From Enterobacter cloacae (lineage in GTDB: Bacteria > Pseudomonadota > Gammaproteobacteria > Enterobacterales > Enterobacteriaceae), in the NCBI RefSeq assembly GCF_013375935.1, contig NZ_CP056117.1, forward strand, positions 1,550,001 to 1,614,000: a stretch of DNA of 64,000 nt, read 5' to 3'. The notes beneath the pieces are model-generated. The model was not told the DNA's origin. It did no database searches and was given only the letters and a program-made list of their open reading frames with translations. This document shows positions 1 to 12,637 of this stretch, piece after piece (position 1 is the first letter of the stretch; each line of letters begins with the position of its first letter). The translations under genes and the position numbers were made by a program.

Positions 1-624
1 ATCGGAAACGCCGTTACGCTCGGCGTTATCGCGGCTGGCCTGAATGGCCTGCGGATCGATGTCGATCCCGATGGCTTTTGCGGCTCCCAGCTTCAGCGCC
101 GCGATAGCGAGGATCCCGGATCCGCAACCGAAGTCGATCACGGTTTTGCCTTCCAGATCCAGACCATCCAGCCATTGCAGGCACAGGGACGTGGTCGGGT
201 GAGTACCGGTTCCGAACGCCAGACCCGGATCCAGCATCACGTTGACCGCGTTTTCATCGGGAACGTCGCGCCAGCTTGGGCAGATCCACAGGCGCTTGCC
301 AAACTGCATCGGATGGAAGTTATCCATCCACTCGCGCTCCCAGTCTTTGTCTTCGAGCTGTTCGATTTTATGCGCGAAGCCTGCGCCCAGCAGCGGATGG
401 TTTTCCAGTATTGCCACCACCTCTTTCATGTCGGTTTCTGCATCAAACAGGCCGATAACGTCGGTATCGCCCCACAGGCGTGTTTCGCCCGGCAGCGGCT
501 CAAAGACCGGCGTGTCATGCGTGTCCTGGAAGGTGATAGAGACCGAACCGGCCTCCATCAGCGCATCACTCAGTTCTTCGGCGTTGGCGCCGGTTGTGTT
601 CAGTTTTAATTGGATCCACGGCAT
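1..624 (-). CDS. prmA: Ribosomal protein L11 methyltransferase, 3' end cut by window edge
   Basis: PrmA trimethylates ribosomal protein L11 using S-adenosylmethionine in the cytoplasm. The reading frame begins at an ATG (complement of CAT at 622-624) with MPWIQLKLN, the usual PrmA start, and 208 codons are present of about 293. Visible are the N-terminal substrate-recognition domain and the start of the Rossmann methyltransferase domain, with the SAM-binding motif [18 protein letters not shown] and the following acidic strand IGIDIDPQA. The gene runs off the left edge, so the C-terminus is not seen. It lies 11 bp downstream of panF on the same strand, as in E. coli, and is probably cotranscribed with it. 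Confidence 0.97.
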   Translation of the reverse strand, partial: MPWIQLKLNTTGANAEELSDALMEAGSVSITFQDTHDTPVFEPLPGETRLWGDTDVIGLFDAETDMKEVVAILENHPLLGAGFAHKIEQLEDKDWEREWMDNFHPMQFGKRLWICPSWRDVPDENAVNVMLDPGLAFGTGTHPTTSLCLQWLDGLDLEGKTVIDFGCGSGILAIAALKLGAAKAIGIDIDPQAIQASRDNAERNGVSD

Positions 625-635
625 GGCAAAACTCT

Positions 636-2087
636 TTATTTATCAGTAGAAATCAGGACAGTTTGCGGAAGCGGGCGACCGAAACGGTTTCCCACCACAA
701 ACGCCAGTAAACTTAACAGTAACGAAGGCACAATGGGATGGAAGCCCAGGTACTGCACGTTAAGCGTGGCGAGAACGGCATACAGAACGCCCCCGACGAT
801 CATGCCGCTCAACGCGCCCGCGGCATTCGCTCGCTCCCAGTACAGGCCCAGCACCAGCGGCCACAGGAATACGGCTTCCAGCCCGCCAAAGGCGAGCAGG
901 TTCAGCCAGATGATCATCTCCGGTGGACGCCACGCGGCGAGCAGCAGCAGCGCCCCGAGCGCCAGCGTAATGACGGCCGACATCCGCTTCAGACGTCGCT
1001 CATTCTCGACCTGCTCAGGGCGCAGGTTAAGATAGAGATCTTTAATGATCGTAGCGGAACTTTGCAGCAGCTGAGCGTTGATTGTCGACATAATAGCCGC
1101 CATTGGCGCGGCCAGGAAAATCCCGGCGGCAAACGGCGGAAGCACTTTCACCATCAGCGTCGGAATGACCAGATCCGGCACGGTAAGGTCAGGGATCACC
1201 GCCCGCCCCAGCGCGCCCGCCAGGTGCATGCCAAACATCAGGATCGCCACCACAATCGTTCCGATAATAATCCCCCGGTGCACGGCTTTGCTGTCTTTAT
1301 AAGAGATGCAGCGCACGGCGGTGTGCGGCAGGCCAATAACCCCAAAGCACACCAGCACCCAGAACGAGGTCATAAAGGTTGGGGAGAGAATATCATCCGC
1401 CCCCTGCGGCGAGATCAGTTTCGGGTCGATCGCTTCCAGGGTTTCAACCGCATGGCTCAGGCCACCTGCGGCATGAACGATGCCCACCAGCAGAACGATG
1501 GTGCCAATGAGCATGACCATTCCCTGCATGGTGTCGTTCAGCACGCTGGCGCGGAACCCGCCAAACGCGGTATACAACGCGATGCTGACGCCGAAGATAA
1601 TCAGACCCGTCTCGTAGGGGATCCCGGCCGCCGTCTCCAGCAGACGCGCGCCGCCGATAAACTGCACCGTCATTGCCCCAATAAAAGCCACCAGCAGGCT
1701 CAGGCTTGCCAGCCATACCAGCAAGCGGCTCTGATAGCGGGCAAACAGCATATCGTTCAGCGTCACGGCATTATAGCGGCGCGCCAGAATGGCAAACTTT
1801 TTACCCAGTATGCCAAGAGAGAGCCAGATGGCGGGAAGCTGGATCATTGCCAGCAGTACCCAGCCCAGACCGTACTTATAGGCGGCTCCGGGGCCACCGA
1901 TAAACGAGCTGGCGCTGATGTAGGTGGCGGTCAGCGTCATGGCCAGCACCACGCCACCCATCGAGCGGCTGCCGAGAAAATACTCGTTCAGGAAGGTGCC
2001 GGTCGAGCGTTTACGCATCGCATAAACCGACAGGCCAAACACCAGGAACAGGTAAGCGATAAGGGGCAGAATGACTTCAAGCTGCAT
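636..2087 (-). CDS. panF: Sodium/pantothenate symporter
   Basis: PanF imports pantothenate (the coenzyme A precursor) across the inner membrane together with Na+. The 483-residue protein belongs to the solute:sodium symporter family: about 12-13 hydrophobic segments, and the family stretches near residues 42-75 ([27 protein letters not shown]). I take the second of two adjacent ATGs (MQLEVILPL) because that gives the E. coli length; the first ATG at 2090 is possible. The start overlaps the 3' end of yhdT by 11 bp, so the two are translationally coupled, and prmA follows after 11 bp. Full length with no sign of damage. Confidence 0.96.
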   Translation of the reverse strand: MQLEVILPLIAYLFLVFGLSVYAMRKRSTGTFLNEYFLGSRSMGGVVLAMTLTATYISASSFIGGPGAAYKYGLGWVLLAMIQLPAIWLSLGILGKKFAILARRYNAVTLNDMLFARYQSRLLVWLASLSLLVAFIGAMTVQFIGGARLLETAAGIPYETGLIIFGVSIALYTAFGGFRASVLNDTMQGMVMLIGTIVLLVGIVHAAGGLSHAVETLEAIDPKLISPQGADDILSPTFMTSFWVLVCFGVIGLPHTAVRCISYKDSKAVHRGIIIGTIVVAILMFGMHLAGALGRAVIPDLTVPDLVIPTLMVKVLPPFAAGIFLAAPMAAIMSTINAQLLQSSATIIKDLYLNLRPEQVENERRLKRMSAVITLALGALLLLAAWRPPEMIIWLNLLAFGGLEAVFLWPLVLGLYWERANAAGALSGMIVGGVLYAVLATLNVQYLGFHPIVPSLLLSLLAFVVGNRFGRPLPQTVLISTDK

Positions 2088-2319
2088 CATCGTCCTCCAG
2101 TGAAATATCGCGATAGATGAATTTCACCATCGCCCAGCACAGCACGATAAACACCAGCGGCAGCAGCAGGCAGGCCATTTCGAACCAGTGCGGGAGGCCG
2201 GTTATGCCGATAGCGGAATCAGGTAAGTAAGCAGTTACTAACCATGCAGCAAGATAGAGAAGGGTCAGCCACAGCGCCCAGCGCGCTTCTTTATGGGCCT
2301 GAACAAAACGTTTGTCCAT
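2077..2319 (-). CDS. yhdT: YhdT family small inner-membrane protein
   Basis: An 80-residue protein with two hydrophobic segments (about residues 15-35 and 45-68) and an acidic C-terminal tail ([10 protein letters not shown]). It matches YhdT, a small membrane protein always found directly before panF in enterobacteria (DUF997). Its 3' end overlaps panF by 11 bp, which suggests a role linked to pantothenate transport, but I know of no demonstrated function. The gene is preceded by a 108-bp gap after accC that contains the accC terminator. Confidence 0.93.
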   Translation of the reverse strand: MDKRFVQAHKEARWALWLTLLYLAAWLVTAYLPDSAIGITGLPHWFEMACLLLPLVFIVLCWAMVKFIYRDISLEDDDAA

Positions 2320-2385
2320 TTTTTGTCCCTTGTGGATGAAGAAAGCGGGGATTGTACATGATGGGGCCTGGCGATCCCCAGAAAT

Positions 2386-2413
2386 AAAAAAGGCCGGATT
2401 ATCCGGCCTTTTA
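2386..2413 (-). terminator. Rho-independent terminator of the accBC operon
   Basis: A 10-bp perfect stem, AAAAGGCCGG and its complement around a 5-nt loop, lies 15 bp after the accC stop codon. Read on the minus strand the hairpin is followed by a T run. It separates accBC from yhdT-panF-prmA. Confidence 0.85.
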
Positions 2414-2427
2414 GCAACACAGGTCTC

Positions 2428-3777
2428 TTACTTCTCGTTCAGACCCAGTTTTTTCTCCAGGTAGTGGATGTTAGTCCCACCATTCTGGAAGTGCTCGTCG
2501 CTCATAATGCGCATCTGAAGATCGACGTTGGTTTTAATACCGTCGATGATCAGCTCCTGCAGGGCGTTTTTCATGCGGGCAATTGCCACGTCACGGTTTT
2601 CGCCGTAGCAGATAAGCTTACCGATCATTGAGTCATAGTACGGCGGTACGGTGTAACCGGCGTAGATATGGGACTCCCAGCGCACGCCAAAGCCACCCGG
2701 CGCGTGGAAACGCGTGATTTTACCCGGGCTTGGCAGGAAGGTATTCGGGTCTTCGGCGTTGATACGGCATTCAACCGCATGGCCTTTCACCACAACTTCT
2801 TCCTGTTTGATGGACAGAGGCTGGCCGGCTGCGATACGCAGCTGTTCTTTGATCAGGTCAACGCCGGTGATCATTTCGGTAACCGGGTGTTCAACCTGAA
2901 TACGGGTGTTCATCTCAATGAAGTAGAACTCACCGTTTTCGAACAGGAACTCAAAGGTACCCGCCCCGCGATAGCCGATATCAACACACGCTTTGGCGCA
3001 ACGCTCGCCGATGTAGCGACGCAGTTCCGGGGTAATGCCCGGCGCTGGCGCTTCTTCGACGACTTTCTGGTGACGGCGCTGCATGGAGCAGTCACGTTCT
3101 GCCAGATAGATCGCGTTACCCTGACCGTCAGCCAGCACCTGAATTTCGATGTGGCGTGGGTTTTCCAGGTATTTTTCCATGTACACCATGTCATTGCTGA
3201 AAGCCGCTTTCGCTTCCGCTTTGGTCATGGAGATGGACTGCGCCAGTTCAGCATCGCTGCGCACAACGCGCATACCGCGACCGCCGCCGCCGCCGGACGC
3301 TTTGATGATCACCGGATAGCCAATGCGTTTAGCATGGGCACGGTTAGCATCCATATCGTCGGTCAGAGGGCCGTCAGAACCTGGTACGGTTGGAACACCG
3401 GCTTTTTTCATTGCGGTGATTGCAGACACTTTGTCACCCATCAGGCGAATAGTGTCGGCTTTCGGGCCGATGAAGATAAAGCCAGAACGTTCAACCTGCT
3501 CGGCAAAGTTGGCGTTCTCTGAGAGGAAACCATAACCCGGATGAATCGCGACCGCGCCAGTAATTTCGGCGGCGCTGATGATCGCCGGGATGTTCAGATA
3601 GCTTTTTACGGACGGAGCCGGGCCAATACAGACCGTCTCATCCGCCAGCAATACGTGTTTTAAATCGCGATCCGCGCTTGAGTGCACGGCCACGGTCTTG
3701 ATGCCCAGTTCTTTACAGGCACGAAGAATACGCAGTGCAATCTCGCCACGGTTGGCGATAACAATTTTATCCAGCAT
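2428..3777 (-). CDS. accC: Acetyl-CoA carboxylase, biotin carboxylase subunit
   Basis: AccC carboxylates the biotin on AccB with ATP and bicarbonate, the first half of the acetyl-CoA carboxylase reaction that makes malonyl-CoA for fatty acid synthesis. The 449-residue protein shows the biotin carboxylase N domain ([20 protein letters not shown]), the ATP-grasp glycine-rich loop ([14 protein letters not shown]), and the catalytic region with [15 protein letters not shown] use the ATG at 3777 (E. coli start); an in-frame upstream ATG at 3816 would overlap accB and adds a non-conserved peptide. It follows accB by 10 bp, the classic accBC operon. Full length. Confidence 0.98.
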   Translation of the reverse strand: MLDKIVIANRGEIALRILRACKELGIKTVAVHSSADRDLKHVLLADETVCIGPAPSVKSYLNIPAIISAAEITGAVAIHPGYGFLSENANFAEQVERSGFIFIGPKADTIRLMGDKVSAITAMKKAGVPTVPGSDGPLTDDMDANRAHAKRIGYPVIIKASGGGGGRGMRVVRSDAELAQSISMTKAEAKAAFSNDMVYMEKYLENPRHIEIQVLADGQGNAIYLAERDCSMQRRHQKVVEEAPAPGITPELRRYIGERCAKACVDIGYRGAGTFEFLFENGEFYFIEMNTRIQVEHPVTEMITGVDLIKEQLRIAAGQPLSIKQEEVVVKGHAVECRINAEDPNTFLPSPGKITRFHAPGGFGVRWESHIYAGYTVPPYYDSMIGKLICYGENRDVAIARMKNALQELIIDGIKTNVDLQMRIMSDEHFQNGGTNIHYLEKKLGLNEK

Positions 3778-3787
3778 GTTCGCCTCG

Positions 3788-4249
3788 TTACTCGATGACG
3801 ACCAGCGGCTCGTCAAATTCTACCGGCTGACCACTTTCGACCAGGATCGCTTTCACAGTACCTGATTTGTCTGCTTCGATCTGGTTCATCATTTTCATGG
3901 CTTCAACGATGCACAGGGTATCGCCTACGTTGACTTTCTGACCCACTTCGATGAACGCTTTCGCGTCCGGGCTCGGGGTGCGGTAGAAAGTACCAACCAT
4001 TGGGGAACGTACGATGTGACCACTGATTTCTGCTGCAGCCGCAGGTGCCGCTTCTGCTGCTGGTGCGACGGCTGCGGAGAGCGCAGGCTGTTGCACTGGC
4101 GCAGCATAGGCTTGCTGCATTACCGGGAAGCTAGCGGCTGGGGCTGCACGACTGATGCGTACAGACTCTTCGCCTTCAGAAATTTCCAGTTCGGAGATGC
4201 CTGATTCTTCAACCAGCTCGATCAGTTTTTTAATCTTACGAATATCCAT
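3788..4249 (-). CDS. accB: Biotin carboxyl carrier protein of acetyl-CoA carboxylase
   Basis: AccB (BCCP) carries the biotin that shuttles carboxyl groups between AccC and the AccAD carboxyltransferase. The 153-residue protein has a structured N-terminus ([20 protein letters not shown]), an Ala/Pro-rich flexible linker (about residues 35-75) and the C-terminal biotinyl domain with the lysine of [15 protein letters not shown] as the attachment site. It is followed by accC after 10 bp and preceded by aroQ. In E. coli AccB represses its own operon; nothing in this sequence alone proves that here. Confidence 0.98.
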
Positions 4250-4270
4250 GAGTGGGTTCCGTACTCTTGT

Positions 4271-4723
4271 TTAGTGTGATTGTGACAAGCGTTTTACCGC
4301 TGTCTGTAAAGCGTATGAATAGCCGTCTGCACCCAGCCCACAGATAACGCCAGCGGCGATATCCGACAGGTAAGAATGGTGGCGGAACGGCTCTCGGGCG
4401 TGCACGTTGCTCAGGTGGATCTCGATAAACGGGATACTCACCGCGAGCAGTGCGTCGCGAATAGCTACACTGGTGTGCGTAAACGCGGCCGGATTGATCA
4501 GGATATAGTCCACAGAGTCTTTAGCCTGATGAATACGGTCGATGATTGCGTACTCCGCATTTGACTGAAAATGGTCCAAATCCACATTCAGCGATCCTGC
4601 TTCCGTACCCAGACGGTTAACAATTTCGCCTAATGTTAGCGTGCCATACTTCTCTGGCTCACGGGTGCCGAGCATGTTCAGGTTCGGTCCGTTCAAAACT
4701 AAGATTCGGAATTTCTCCGCCAT
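4271..4723 (-). CDS. aroQ: Type II 3-dehydroquinate dehydratase
   Basis: Type II dehydroquinase converts 3-dehydroquinate to 3-dehydroshikimate in the shikimate pathway. The 150-residue length and the motifs [17 protein letters not shown] (near residue 10, with the active-site Arg/Tyr loop), [17 protein letters not shown] and [18 protein letters not shown] are typical. It sits 21 bp upstream of accB on the same strand, so it is probably the first gene of an aroQ-accB-accC unit. The symbol aroQ is also used for an unrelated chorismate mutase; here it means the type II dehydratase. Confidence 0.95.
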   Translation of the reverse strand: MAEKFRILVLNGPNLNMLGTREPEKYGTLTLGEIVNRLGTEAGSLNVDLDHFQSNAEYAIIDRIHQAKDSVDYILINPAAFTHTSVAIRDALLAVSIPFIEIHLSNVHAREPFRHHSYLSDIAAGVICGLGADGYSYALQTAVKRLSQSH

Positions 4724-4881
4724 TGTGTCGCTATCTCCTGCGATTCTCGGGTAAAAACCAAAATATACCTTCGAAACGCGAAAGTCACCTGATGACTTTC
4801 CTAAAATTCATTCAGGAAAACCAAAGTCGCACATTATAACGATTTCGTAGCATTTGGCAGCTAAATACTGGTCTTATCAGG

Positions 4882-4934
4882 GAAGATTATCAACCGCTAT
4901 CCGAAAAAGATTCGCGGTTGATAAATAATCTGCG
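4882..4934. repeat. Long inverted repeat between aroQ and msrQ
   Basis: Two perfect 11-bp arms, TTATCAACCGC at 4887-4897 and its complement at 4914-4924, flank a 16-bp AT-rich spacer; partial complementarity extends the arms outward. It lies 23 bp past the msrQ stop codon on msrQ's strand and upstream of aroQ. It could be the msrQ-side terminator, but no T run follows on the minus strand, or a binding site controlling aroQ-accBC. Confidence 0.6.
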
Positions 4935-4956
4935 GGAAAACGCACAATTTCGCGAA

Positions 4957-5556
4957 CTATCGCAGCCACTGGCGGAACTTCTTGTAACGCCACGCTAAAA
5001 GGGCCAGTGCCAGCAGGGCGTAGATGACCGGTTGAGGGGATAAAATCTTCACCGACCACAGGTAATGAATGGGGGCGAGGATCGCGACAAGATAGACGAA
5101 ATTATGCAATAGCTGCCAGCGCCTGCCCAGCTTTCGCTGCGCATATTGCGTTGAGGTCAGCGCCAGCGCCAGTAAAACCAGCCAGCTGACAACGCCGAGC
5201 GTCAGATACGGACGCGTAATCAGCTCGCTGCCTAACAGTGCCAGATTATTAATGCCCAGTTCCAGCAGCGCATAGCTGGTAAGGTGCAGCGTCGCCCAGG
5301 CAAAACACCATAGCCCCAGTAACCGGCGAGTGCGTATCAATAATGGCTGTTTAGCGTAACGCGCCAGCGGCGAGACGAGCAAGGATGCCAGCAAAAATTT
5401 CAGAGCCATCCGACCCGTAAAATGCTGGATATCTTTTGCCGGATCTGCACTGAACTGCCCCTGACTGGCTGCCCAAAAGAGCCAGAGAAAGGGCAGCAAC
5501 CCCGCCAGGTGCAGGAGCACTTTCAGCCAGGTTATCTGTTTTGCAGTCAAACGCAC
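4957..5556 (-). CDS. msrQ: Heme-binding membrane subunit of the MsrPQ methionine sulfoxide reductase
   Basis: MsrQ (YedZ) is an inner-membrane b-type cytochrome that passes electrons from the respiratory chain to periplasmic MsrP. The 199-residue protein has about six transmembrane segments and conserved histidines suited to heme binding, for example in [11 protein letters not shown] (near residue 45), [15 protein letters not shown] (near 90-100) and [18 protein letters not shown] (near 150-165). It starts directly after the msrP stop codon (0 bp gap). In E. coli K-12 msrPQ lies beside the hypochlorite-sensing genes yedVW/hprSR; here it lies between aroQ and acuI, with no two-component system nearby. 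Confidence 0.95.
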   Translation of the reverse strand: MRLTAKQITWLKVLLHLAGLLPFLWLFWAASQGQFSADPAKDIQHFTGRMALKFLLASLLVSPLARYAKQPLLIRTRRLLGLWCFAWATLHLTSYALLELGINNLALLGSELITRPYLTLGVVSWLVLLALALTSTQYAQRKLGRRWQLLHNFVYLVAILAPIHYLWSVKILSPQPVIYALLALALLAWRYKKFRQWLR

Positions 5557-6558
5557 CTAGAAGTTCTCCCGTAAATTCAGCCCACGGTAAAGCGACGCGA
5601 CGTCATCCGCATAGCCGTTAAACAGCAGGGTTGGCTGGCGCTTAACGTCCAGCGCGCCGCCGGAACCGATAAAACGCTCCGTCGCCTGCGACCAGCGCGG
5701 ATGGTCAACGCGCGGGTTAACGTTGGCAAAAAAACCGTACTCGTTGGGCGCCGCCAGGTTCCACGTGGTTGGCGGGCGTTCGCGGGTGAGCTTGATGCTG
5801 ACGATCGACTTAATGCCTTTGAAACCGTATTTCCACGGTACGGTTAAGCGAATGGGGGCCCCGTTTTGCGGCGGCAGCGCTTTACCGTAAACCCCTACGG
5901 TTAACAGCGTTAGCGGATGCATGGCTTCGTCGAGACGTAACCCTTCCACATAGGGATACTCCAGCCCGCCGCCGATAAACCGATCCTTCTGGCCCGGCAT
6001 CTCGTCCGGGGCGTAGCGCGTCTGGAAGGAGACATATTTCGCATTGCTGGTGGGCTCAACCAGCGCCAGCAGTTTATGCAAAGGGAAGCCGACCCAGGGC
6101 ACCACCATTGACCAGGCCTCCACGCAGCGCATACGGTAAATGCGTTCTTCGAGGGGAAAGCGTGTGGTGAGGTCGTGATGATCGAGGGTCAGCGGCTTTG
6201 CCACCTCGCCGTCAATTTTGAGGGTCCACGGATCGGTTTTCATGCTGCCCGCGTTGGCGGCCGGATCGGCCTTATCGAGACCAAATTCATAAAAGTTGTT
6301 ATAGCCGGTGACCTTATCTTCCGGCGTCAGCGTCAGCTTATTTTGCCACCGGGCGGGTTTGGTGAAGTCGAGCGGTGCGCCGGAGGGCGCTTTCGGACGA
6401 TCGTTGCCCTTAAACCAGTCGAGCAGGTCGGCGTGGGCCGCAGGCGTAAGCGTCAGGGCGGTAGCGCTGATGCCAAGCATCTTCAGGATCTGGCGGCGCT
6501 GTAGCATAAAGACAGATTCAGACGTTACGTCGGCTTCCGTCAGTTTTCGGGTTTTCAT
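5557..6558 (-). CDS. msrP: Periplasmic protein-methionine-sulfoxide reductase, molybdopterin subunit
   Basis: MsrP (YedY) repairs oxidised methionines in periplasmic proteins. The 333-residue precursor has a twin-arginine signal ([19 protein letters not shown], residues about 19-37) with cleavage near AHA, so it is exported folded with its Mo-molybdopterin cofactor by Tat. The cofactor-binding cysteine is in [14 protein letters not shown] (near residue 145), and the oxidoreductase molybdopterin fold is seen in [10 protein letters not shown] and [10 protein letters not shown]. It is followed directly by msrQ. The start [17 protein letters not shown] matches the family. Probably a two-gene operon. 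Confidence 0.97.
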   Translation of the reverse strand: MKTRKLTEADVTSESVFMLQRRQILKMLGISATALTLTPAAHADLLDWFKGNDRPKAPSGAPLDFTKPARWQNKLTLTPEDKVTGYNNFYEFGLDKADPAANAGSMKTDPWTLKIDGEVAKPLTLDHHDLTTRFPLEERIYRMRCVEAWSMVVPWVGFPLHKLLALVEPTSNAKYVSFQTRYAPDEMPGQKDRFIGGGLEYPYVEGLRLDEAMHPLTLLTVGVYGKALPPQNGAPIRLTVPWKYGFKGIKSIVSIKLTRERPPTTWNLAAPNEYGFFANVNPRVDHPRWSQATERFIGSGGALDVKRQPTLLFNGYADDVASLYRGLNLRENF

Positions 6559-6635
6559 GGCATCCTCCGTCGGGCGTTTTTCTAAGCATGACGGAGGAGG
6601 TGGTTTAGCGCGAATATGTCACGAAAATTTGAAGA

Positions 6636-7610
6636 TTAGGCAATTTTGACCAGCGCGCGGCCGTGGAACTGGTTGTCCATGATTTTATTCGCGAACTCCG
6701 GCGCCTGGCTCAGGGTAATCTCGGTGGCGCTCCGATCGTAGAACGAGGCCGGCAGATCCTGCGCCAGACGCTCCCAGGCTTCCGCGCGCCGCTCGGCTGG
6801 AGTCATAACCGAATCGACGCCCTGAAGACGCACGTTACGCAGGATAAATGGCATTACCGTTGTCGGCAGAGCAAAGCCGCCCGCCAGCCCACAGGCTGCC
6901 ACGCAGCCGCCATAGTTCATCTGTGCCAGCACCTTCGCCAGGACTTTGTCACCGACGGTATCAACCGCTCCCGCCCAAACCTGCTTTTCCAGCGGGCGCG
7001 TTTCGGCAAACTCGTCGCGGCCGAGGATGCGGCTTGCGCCCAGCTGGCGCAGATAGTCGTGGGTGCTTTCGCGGCCAGAGACGACGGCGACCTGATATCC
7101 CAGCTTGTGAAGAAGCGTGACGGCCGTGCTGCCCACGCCGCCGCTGGCGCCGGTCACAACAATTTCGCCGGATTCAGGGCGGATACCCGCCTCTTCCAGC
7201 GCCATCACGCAGAGCATGGCGGTAAAGCCAGCCGTGCCGACGATCATCGCTTTGCGGCCGTCCATACCTTTCGGCATGGGTACCAGCCAGTCGCCCTTCA
7301 CGCGAGCCCGTGCCGCCAGCCCGCCCCAGTGGTTTTCGCCCACGCCCCAGCCGGTGAGCAATACCTCCTGCCCGGCATGAAAACGTGGATCTTCACTCGC
7401 GTGCACGCGGCCCGCAAAATCGATGCCCGGCACCATCGGGAAATTTCGGATGATTTTACCTTTTCCCGTGATGGCCAGCGCGTCCTTATAGTTCAGGCTG
7501 GACCAGTCGATATCAACGGTCACGTCGCCTTCCGGCAGGCGGCTCTCCTCGATAGCTTGTACCGAGGCAACGGTTTTGCCGTCCTGCTGTTCTAAGATCA
7601 AAGCCTGCAT
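6636..7610 (-). CDS. acuI: NADPH-dependent acrylyl-CoA reductase (YhdH/AcuI family)
   Basis: A 324-residue medium-chain dehydrogenase/reductase of the zinc-free quinone oxidoreductase type. AcuI/YhdH reduces toxic acrylyl-CoA to propionyl-CoA with NADPH. Visible are the N-terminal GroES-like domain (SSLNYKDALAITGKG, near residue 38) and the nucleotide-binding motif VTGASGGVGSTAVTLLHKLG (near residue 152), followed by VSGRES, which suits NADP. The gene is monocistronic, divergent from csrD. Full length. The enzyme activity is taken from the family. Confidence 0.93.
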   Translation of the reverse strand: MQALILEQQDGKTVASVQAIEESRLPEGDVTVDIDWSSLNYKDALAITGKGKIIRNFPMVPGIDFAGRVHASEDPRFHAGQEVLLTGWGVGENHWGGLAARARVKGDWLVPMPKGMDGRKAMIVGTAGFTAMLCVMALEEAGIRPESGEIVVTGASGGVGSTAVTLLHKLGYQVAVVSGRESTHDYLRQLGASRILGRDEFAETRPLEKQVWAGAVDTVGDKVLAKVLAQMNYGGCVAACGLAGGFALPTTVMPFILRNVRLQGVDSVMTPAERRAEAWERLAQDLPASFYDRSATEITLSQAPEFANKIMDNQFHGRALVKIA

Positions 7611-7794
7611 AGGGGGTCCTCACCAGGTTTAGTAATGGGAAAATATGTTCCGAAGACTATACTCGCTCAATGAAACTCAGTGCCGATTTAACGCAATAAA
7701 TTGCCAGATACATCAGGTTTGGTAGTATGCCGCATTTGAAATGCAAGTTAGCGCTCACTTGCTACCCCTTTCAACCCACGGAGTAATCTCAAGG

Positions 7795-9735
7795 ATGCGA
7801 TTAACGACGAAGTTCTCAGCTTTTATCACCTTGCTGACAGGGCTGACCATATTTGTCACGCTAATTGGCTGCTCTCTGAGTTTTTATAACGCCATTCAGG
7901 ACAAGCTGATAAATCGGGTTGAATCGGTGGCATCGGTTATTGATACCCGCCTCATTACGACGTCCTTCCCGGCGCTTTCGCGCGAGCTGGATGAGTTAAT
8001 GGTGCCGGTAGATATCGTCAAAATCGACATTAAGCAGGGGAAGCAGACCGTATTTAGTCATACCCGGCAGGGCAGCTATCGGCCAGCCGGCACGGTAGAT
8101 CAGTATCGGGACGTAACGGTGCACTCCCTTAAGCATCCTGGAATGTCGATTCATATGACCTATCAGGATCCGATGAGCAACTATCTGCGCTCGCTCATGA
8201 CCACCGCACCGCTAACCATCGCCGTTGCCTTTATCGTACTGCTGATTTTCCTCGCCGTTCGCTGGCAGCGTCGCCAGCTTTCCGGTCAGGAACTGCTGGA
8301 GACACGCTCCGTACGGATACTCAATGGTGAACGCGGCCCGCAGGTGCGGGGGTCGGTATATGAATGGCCGTCACGTACCAGCAGCGCGCTGGACGTGCTG
8401 CTCTCAGAAATCCAGTTTGCCAGCGATCAGCGTAGCCGTATGGACACGCTGATCCGCTCCTACGCCGCGCAGGATAACAAAACGGGCCTCAACAACCGTC
8501 TCTTCTTTGATAATCAGCTGGCTACGCTTCTTGATGACCCTGAAAAGGTGGGCACGCACGGCGTGGTGATGATGATTCGCCTGCCCGATTTCGACCTCCT
8601 GCGCGATACGTGGGGACAGCGCGTGGCGGAGGAGAATCTCTTCACGCTGATTAACCTGCTGTCGACCTTTATCATGCGCTACCCCGGGGCGTTACTGGCA
8701 CGCTATCACCGCAGCGATTTCGCCGTCTTACTGCCTCACCGCACGTTAAAAGAGTCTGAAAGTATCGCCAGCCAGCTTCTGAAGGCCGTCGATGCGCTGC
8801 CGCAGAGCAAAATGCTCGACCGAGACGACATGGTGCATATGGGCATCTGCGCATGGCGCGGCGGCCAGTCGACGGAGCAGGTCATGGAGCATGCGGAAGC
8901 GGCCACGCGTAACGCCGTGTTGCAGGGGGCGAACGGCTGGGCGGTCTATGACGATACGCTGCCGGAAAAAGGGCGCGGTAACGTGCGCTGGCGAACGCTG
9001 ATCGAGCAAATGCTGAGCCGCGGTGGACCGCGCATTTACCAGAAACCGGCGGTCATGAGAAATGGTCACGTTCATCACCGAGAGCTGATGTGCCGTATTT
9101 TTGATGGGGCGGAGGAGGTTATTTCCGCTGAGTATCTGCCCATGGTGCTGCAATTTGGCTTATCTGAAGAGTACGACCGTCAGCAAATCTCCCGCCTCAT
9201 CCCGTTTTTATCGTACTGGCCTGAAGAAAATCTGGCTTTACAGGTGACCGTCGAGTCGCTGATTCGCCCGCGCTTCCAGCGCTGGCTGCGCGATACGTTA
9301 ATGCAGTGCGAAAAATCGCAGCGTAAACGCATTATTTTTGAACTTGCAGAGGCAGATGTTGGTCAACACATCAGCCGGTTGCGCCCGGTGGTGCGATTAA
9401 TCAATGCGCTGGGGGCTCGCGTCGCGGTCACGCAGGCGGGTCTGACGCTGGTGAGCACCAGCTGGATCAAGGAGCTGGATGTTGAATTATTGAAGCTGCA
9501 TCCTGGTCTGGTCAGAACGATTGAAAAACGCACGGAAAACCAGCTGCTGGTACAGAGCCTGGTGGAAGCGTGCAAAGGAACGCAAACGCAGGTATTTGCC
9601 ACAGGCGTACGTTCACGCAGTGAATGGCAGATGTTGAAAGAGCGCGGCGTAGCGGGCGGTCAGGGGGATTTTTTTGCCGCCTCTCAGCCGCTTGACACCA
9701 ACGTGAAAAAATATTTGCAAAGATACTCTGTTTGA
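7795..9735 (+). CDS. csrD: RNase E specificity factor CsrD
   Basis: CsrD is a membrane protein that makes the small RNAs CsrB and CsrC susceptible to RNase E, and so tunes the CsrA system. The 646-residue protein has two transmembrane segments (about residues 10-32 and 137-155) around a periplasmic loop, a HAMP-like/coiled linker, a degenerate GGDEF domain (signature replaced by HRSDF) and a degenerate EAL domain (ELMCRIF in place of EAL). It is therefore not expected to make or cleave cyclic-di-GMP, as known for E. coli CsrD. I start at 7795 (MRLTTKFSAF, AAGGA upstream); the in-frame ATG at 7741 would add 18 non-conserved residues. Stands alone, divergent from acuI. Confidence 0.96.
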   Translation: MRLTTKFSAFITLLTGLTIFVTLIGCSLSFYNAIQDKLINRVESVASVIDTRLITTSFPALSRELDELMVPVDIVKIDIKQGKQTVFSHTRQGSYRPAGTVDQYRDVTVHSLKHPGMSIHMTYQDPMSNYLRSLMTTAPLTIAVAFIVLLIFLAVRWQRRQLSGQELLETRSVRILNGERGPQVRGSVYEWPSRTSSALDVLLSEIQFASDQRSRMDTLIRSYAAQDNKTGLNNRLFFDNQLATLLDDPEKVGTHGVVMMIRLPDFDLLRDTWGQRVAEENLFTLINLLSTFIMRYPGALLARYHRSDFAVLLPHRTLKESESIASQLLKAVDALPQSKMLDRDDMVHMGICAWRGGQSTEQVMEHAEAATRNAVLQGANGWAVYDDTLPEKGRGNVRWRTLIEQMLSRGGPRIYQKPAVMRNGHVHHRELMCRIFDGAEEVISAEYLPMVLQFGLSEEYDRQQISRLIPFLSYWPEENLALQVTVESLIRPRFQRWLRDTLMQCEKSQRKRIIFELAEADVGQHISRLRPVVRLINALGARVAVTQAGLTLVSTSWIKELDVELLKLHPGLVRTIEKRTENQLLVQSLVEACKGTQTQVFATGVRSRSEWQMLKERGVAGGQGDFFAASQPLDTNVKKYLQRYSV

Positions 9736-11061
<1,326 letters not shown>

Positions 11062-11072
11062 TCGGGTGTGAG

Positions 11073-11097
11073 AGGGTAGCAATTTGCTACCCTTTCT
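11073..11097 (+). terminator. Attenuator-like hairpin between mreB and mreC
   Basis: An 8-bp perfect stem (AGGGTAGC / GCTACCCT) with an AATTT loop, followed by TTCTCTC, lies 11 bp after the mreB stop codon. The tail is only moderately U-rich, so partial termination is likely, giving much more mreB than mreCD message. This fits the known need for more MreB than MreC/MreD; the termination itself is inferred. Confidence 0.7.
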
Positions 11098-11123
11098 CTC
11101 TGACGCGAGAATACGCATAGCCT

Positions 11124-12628
<1,505 letters not shown>

Positions 12629-12637
12629 AAGGTTTCT

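Noticed and set aside
738-2120. 460-codon open frame opposite panF and yhdT
   Set aside because: It is antisense to a clearly conserved membrane protein, its translation is Gln/Arg/His-rich with no recognisable domain, and it arises from the codon bias of panF.
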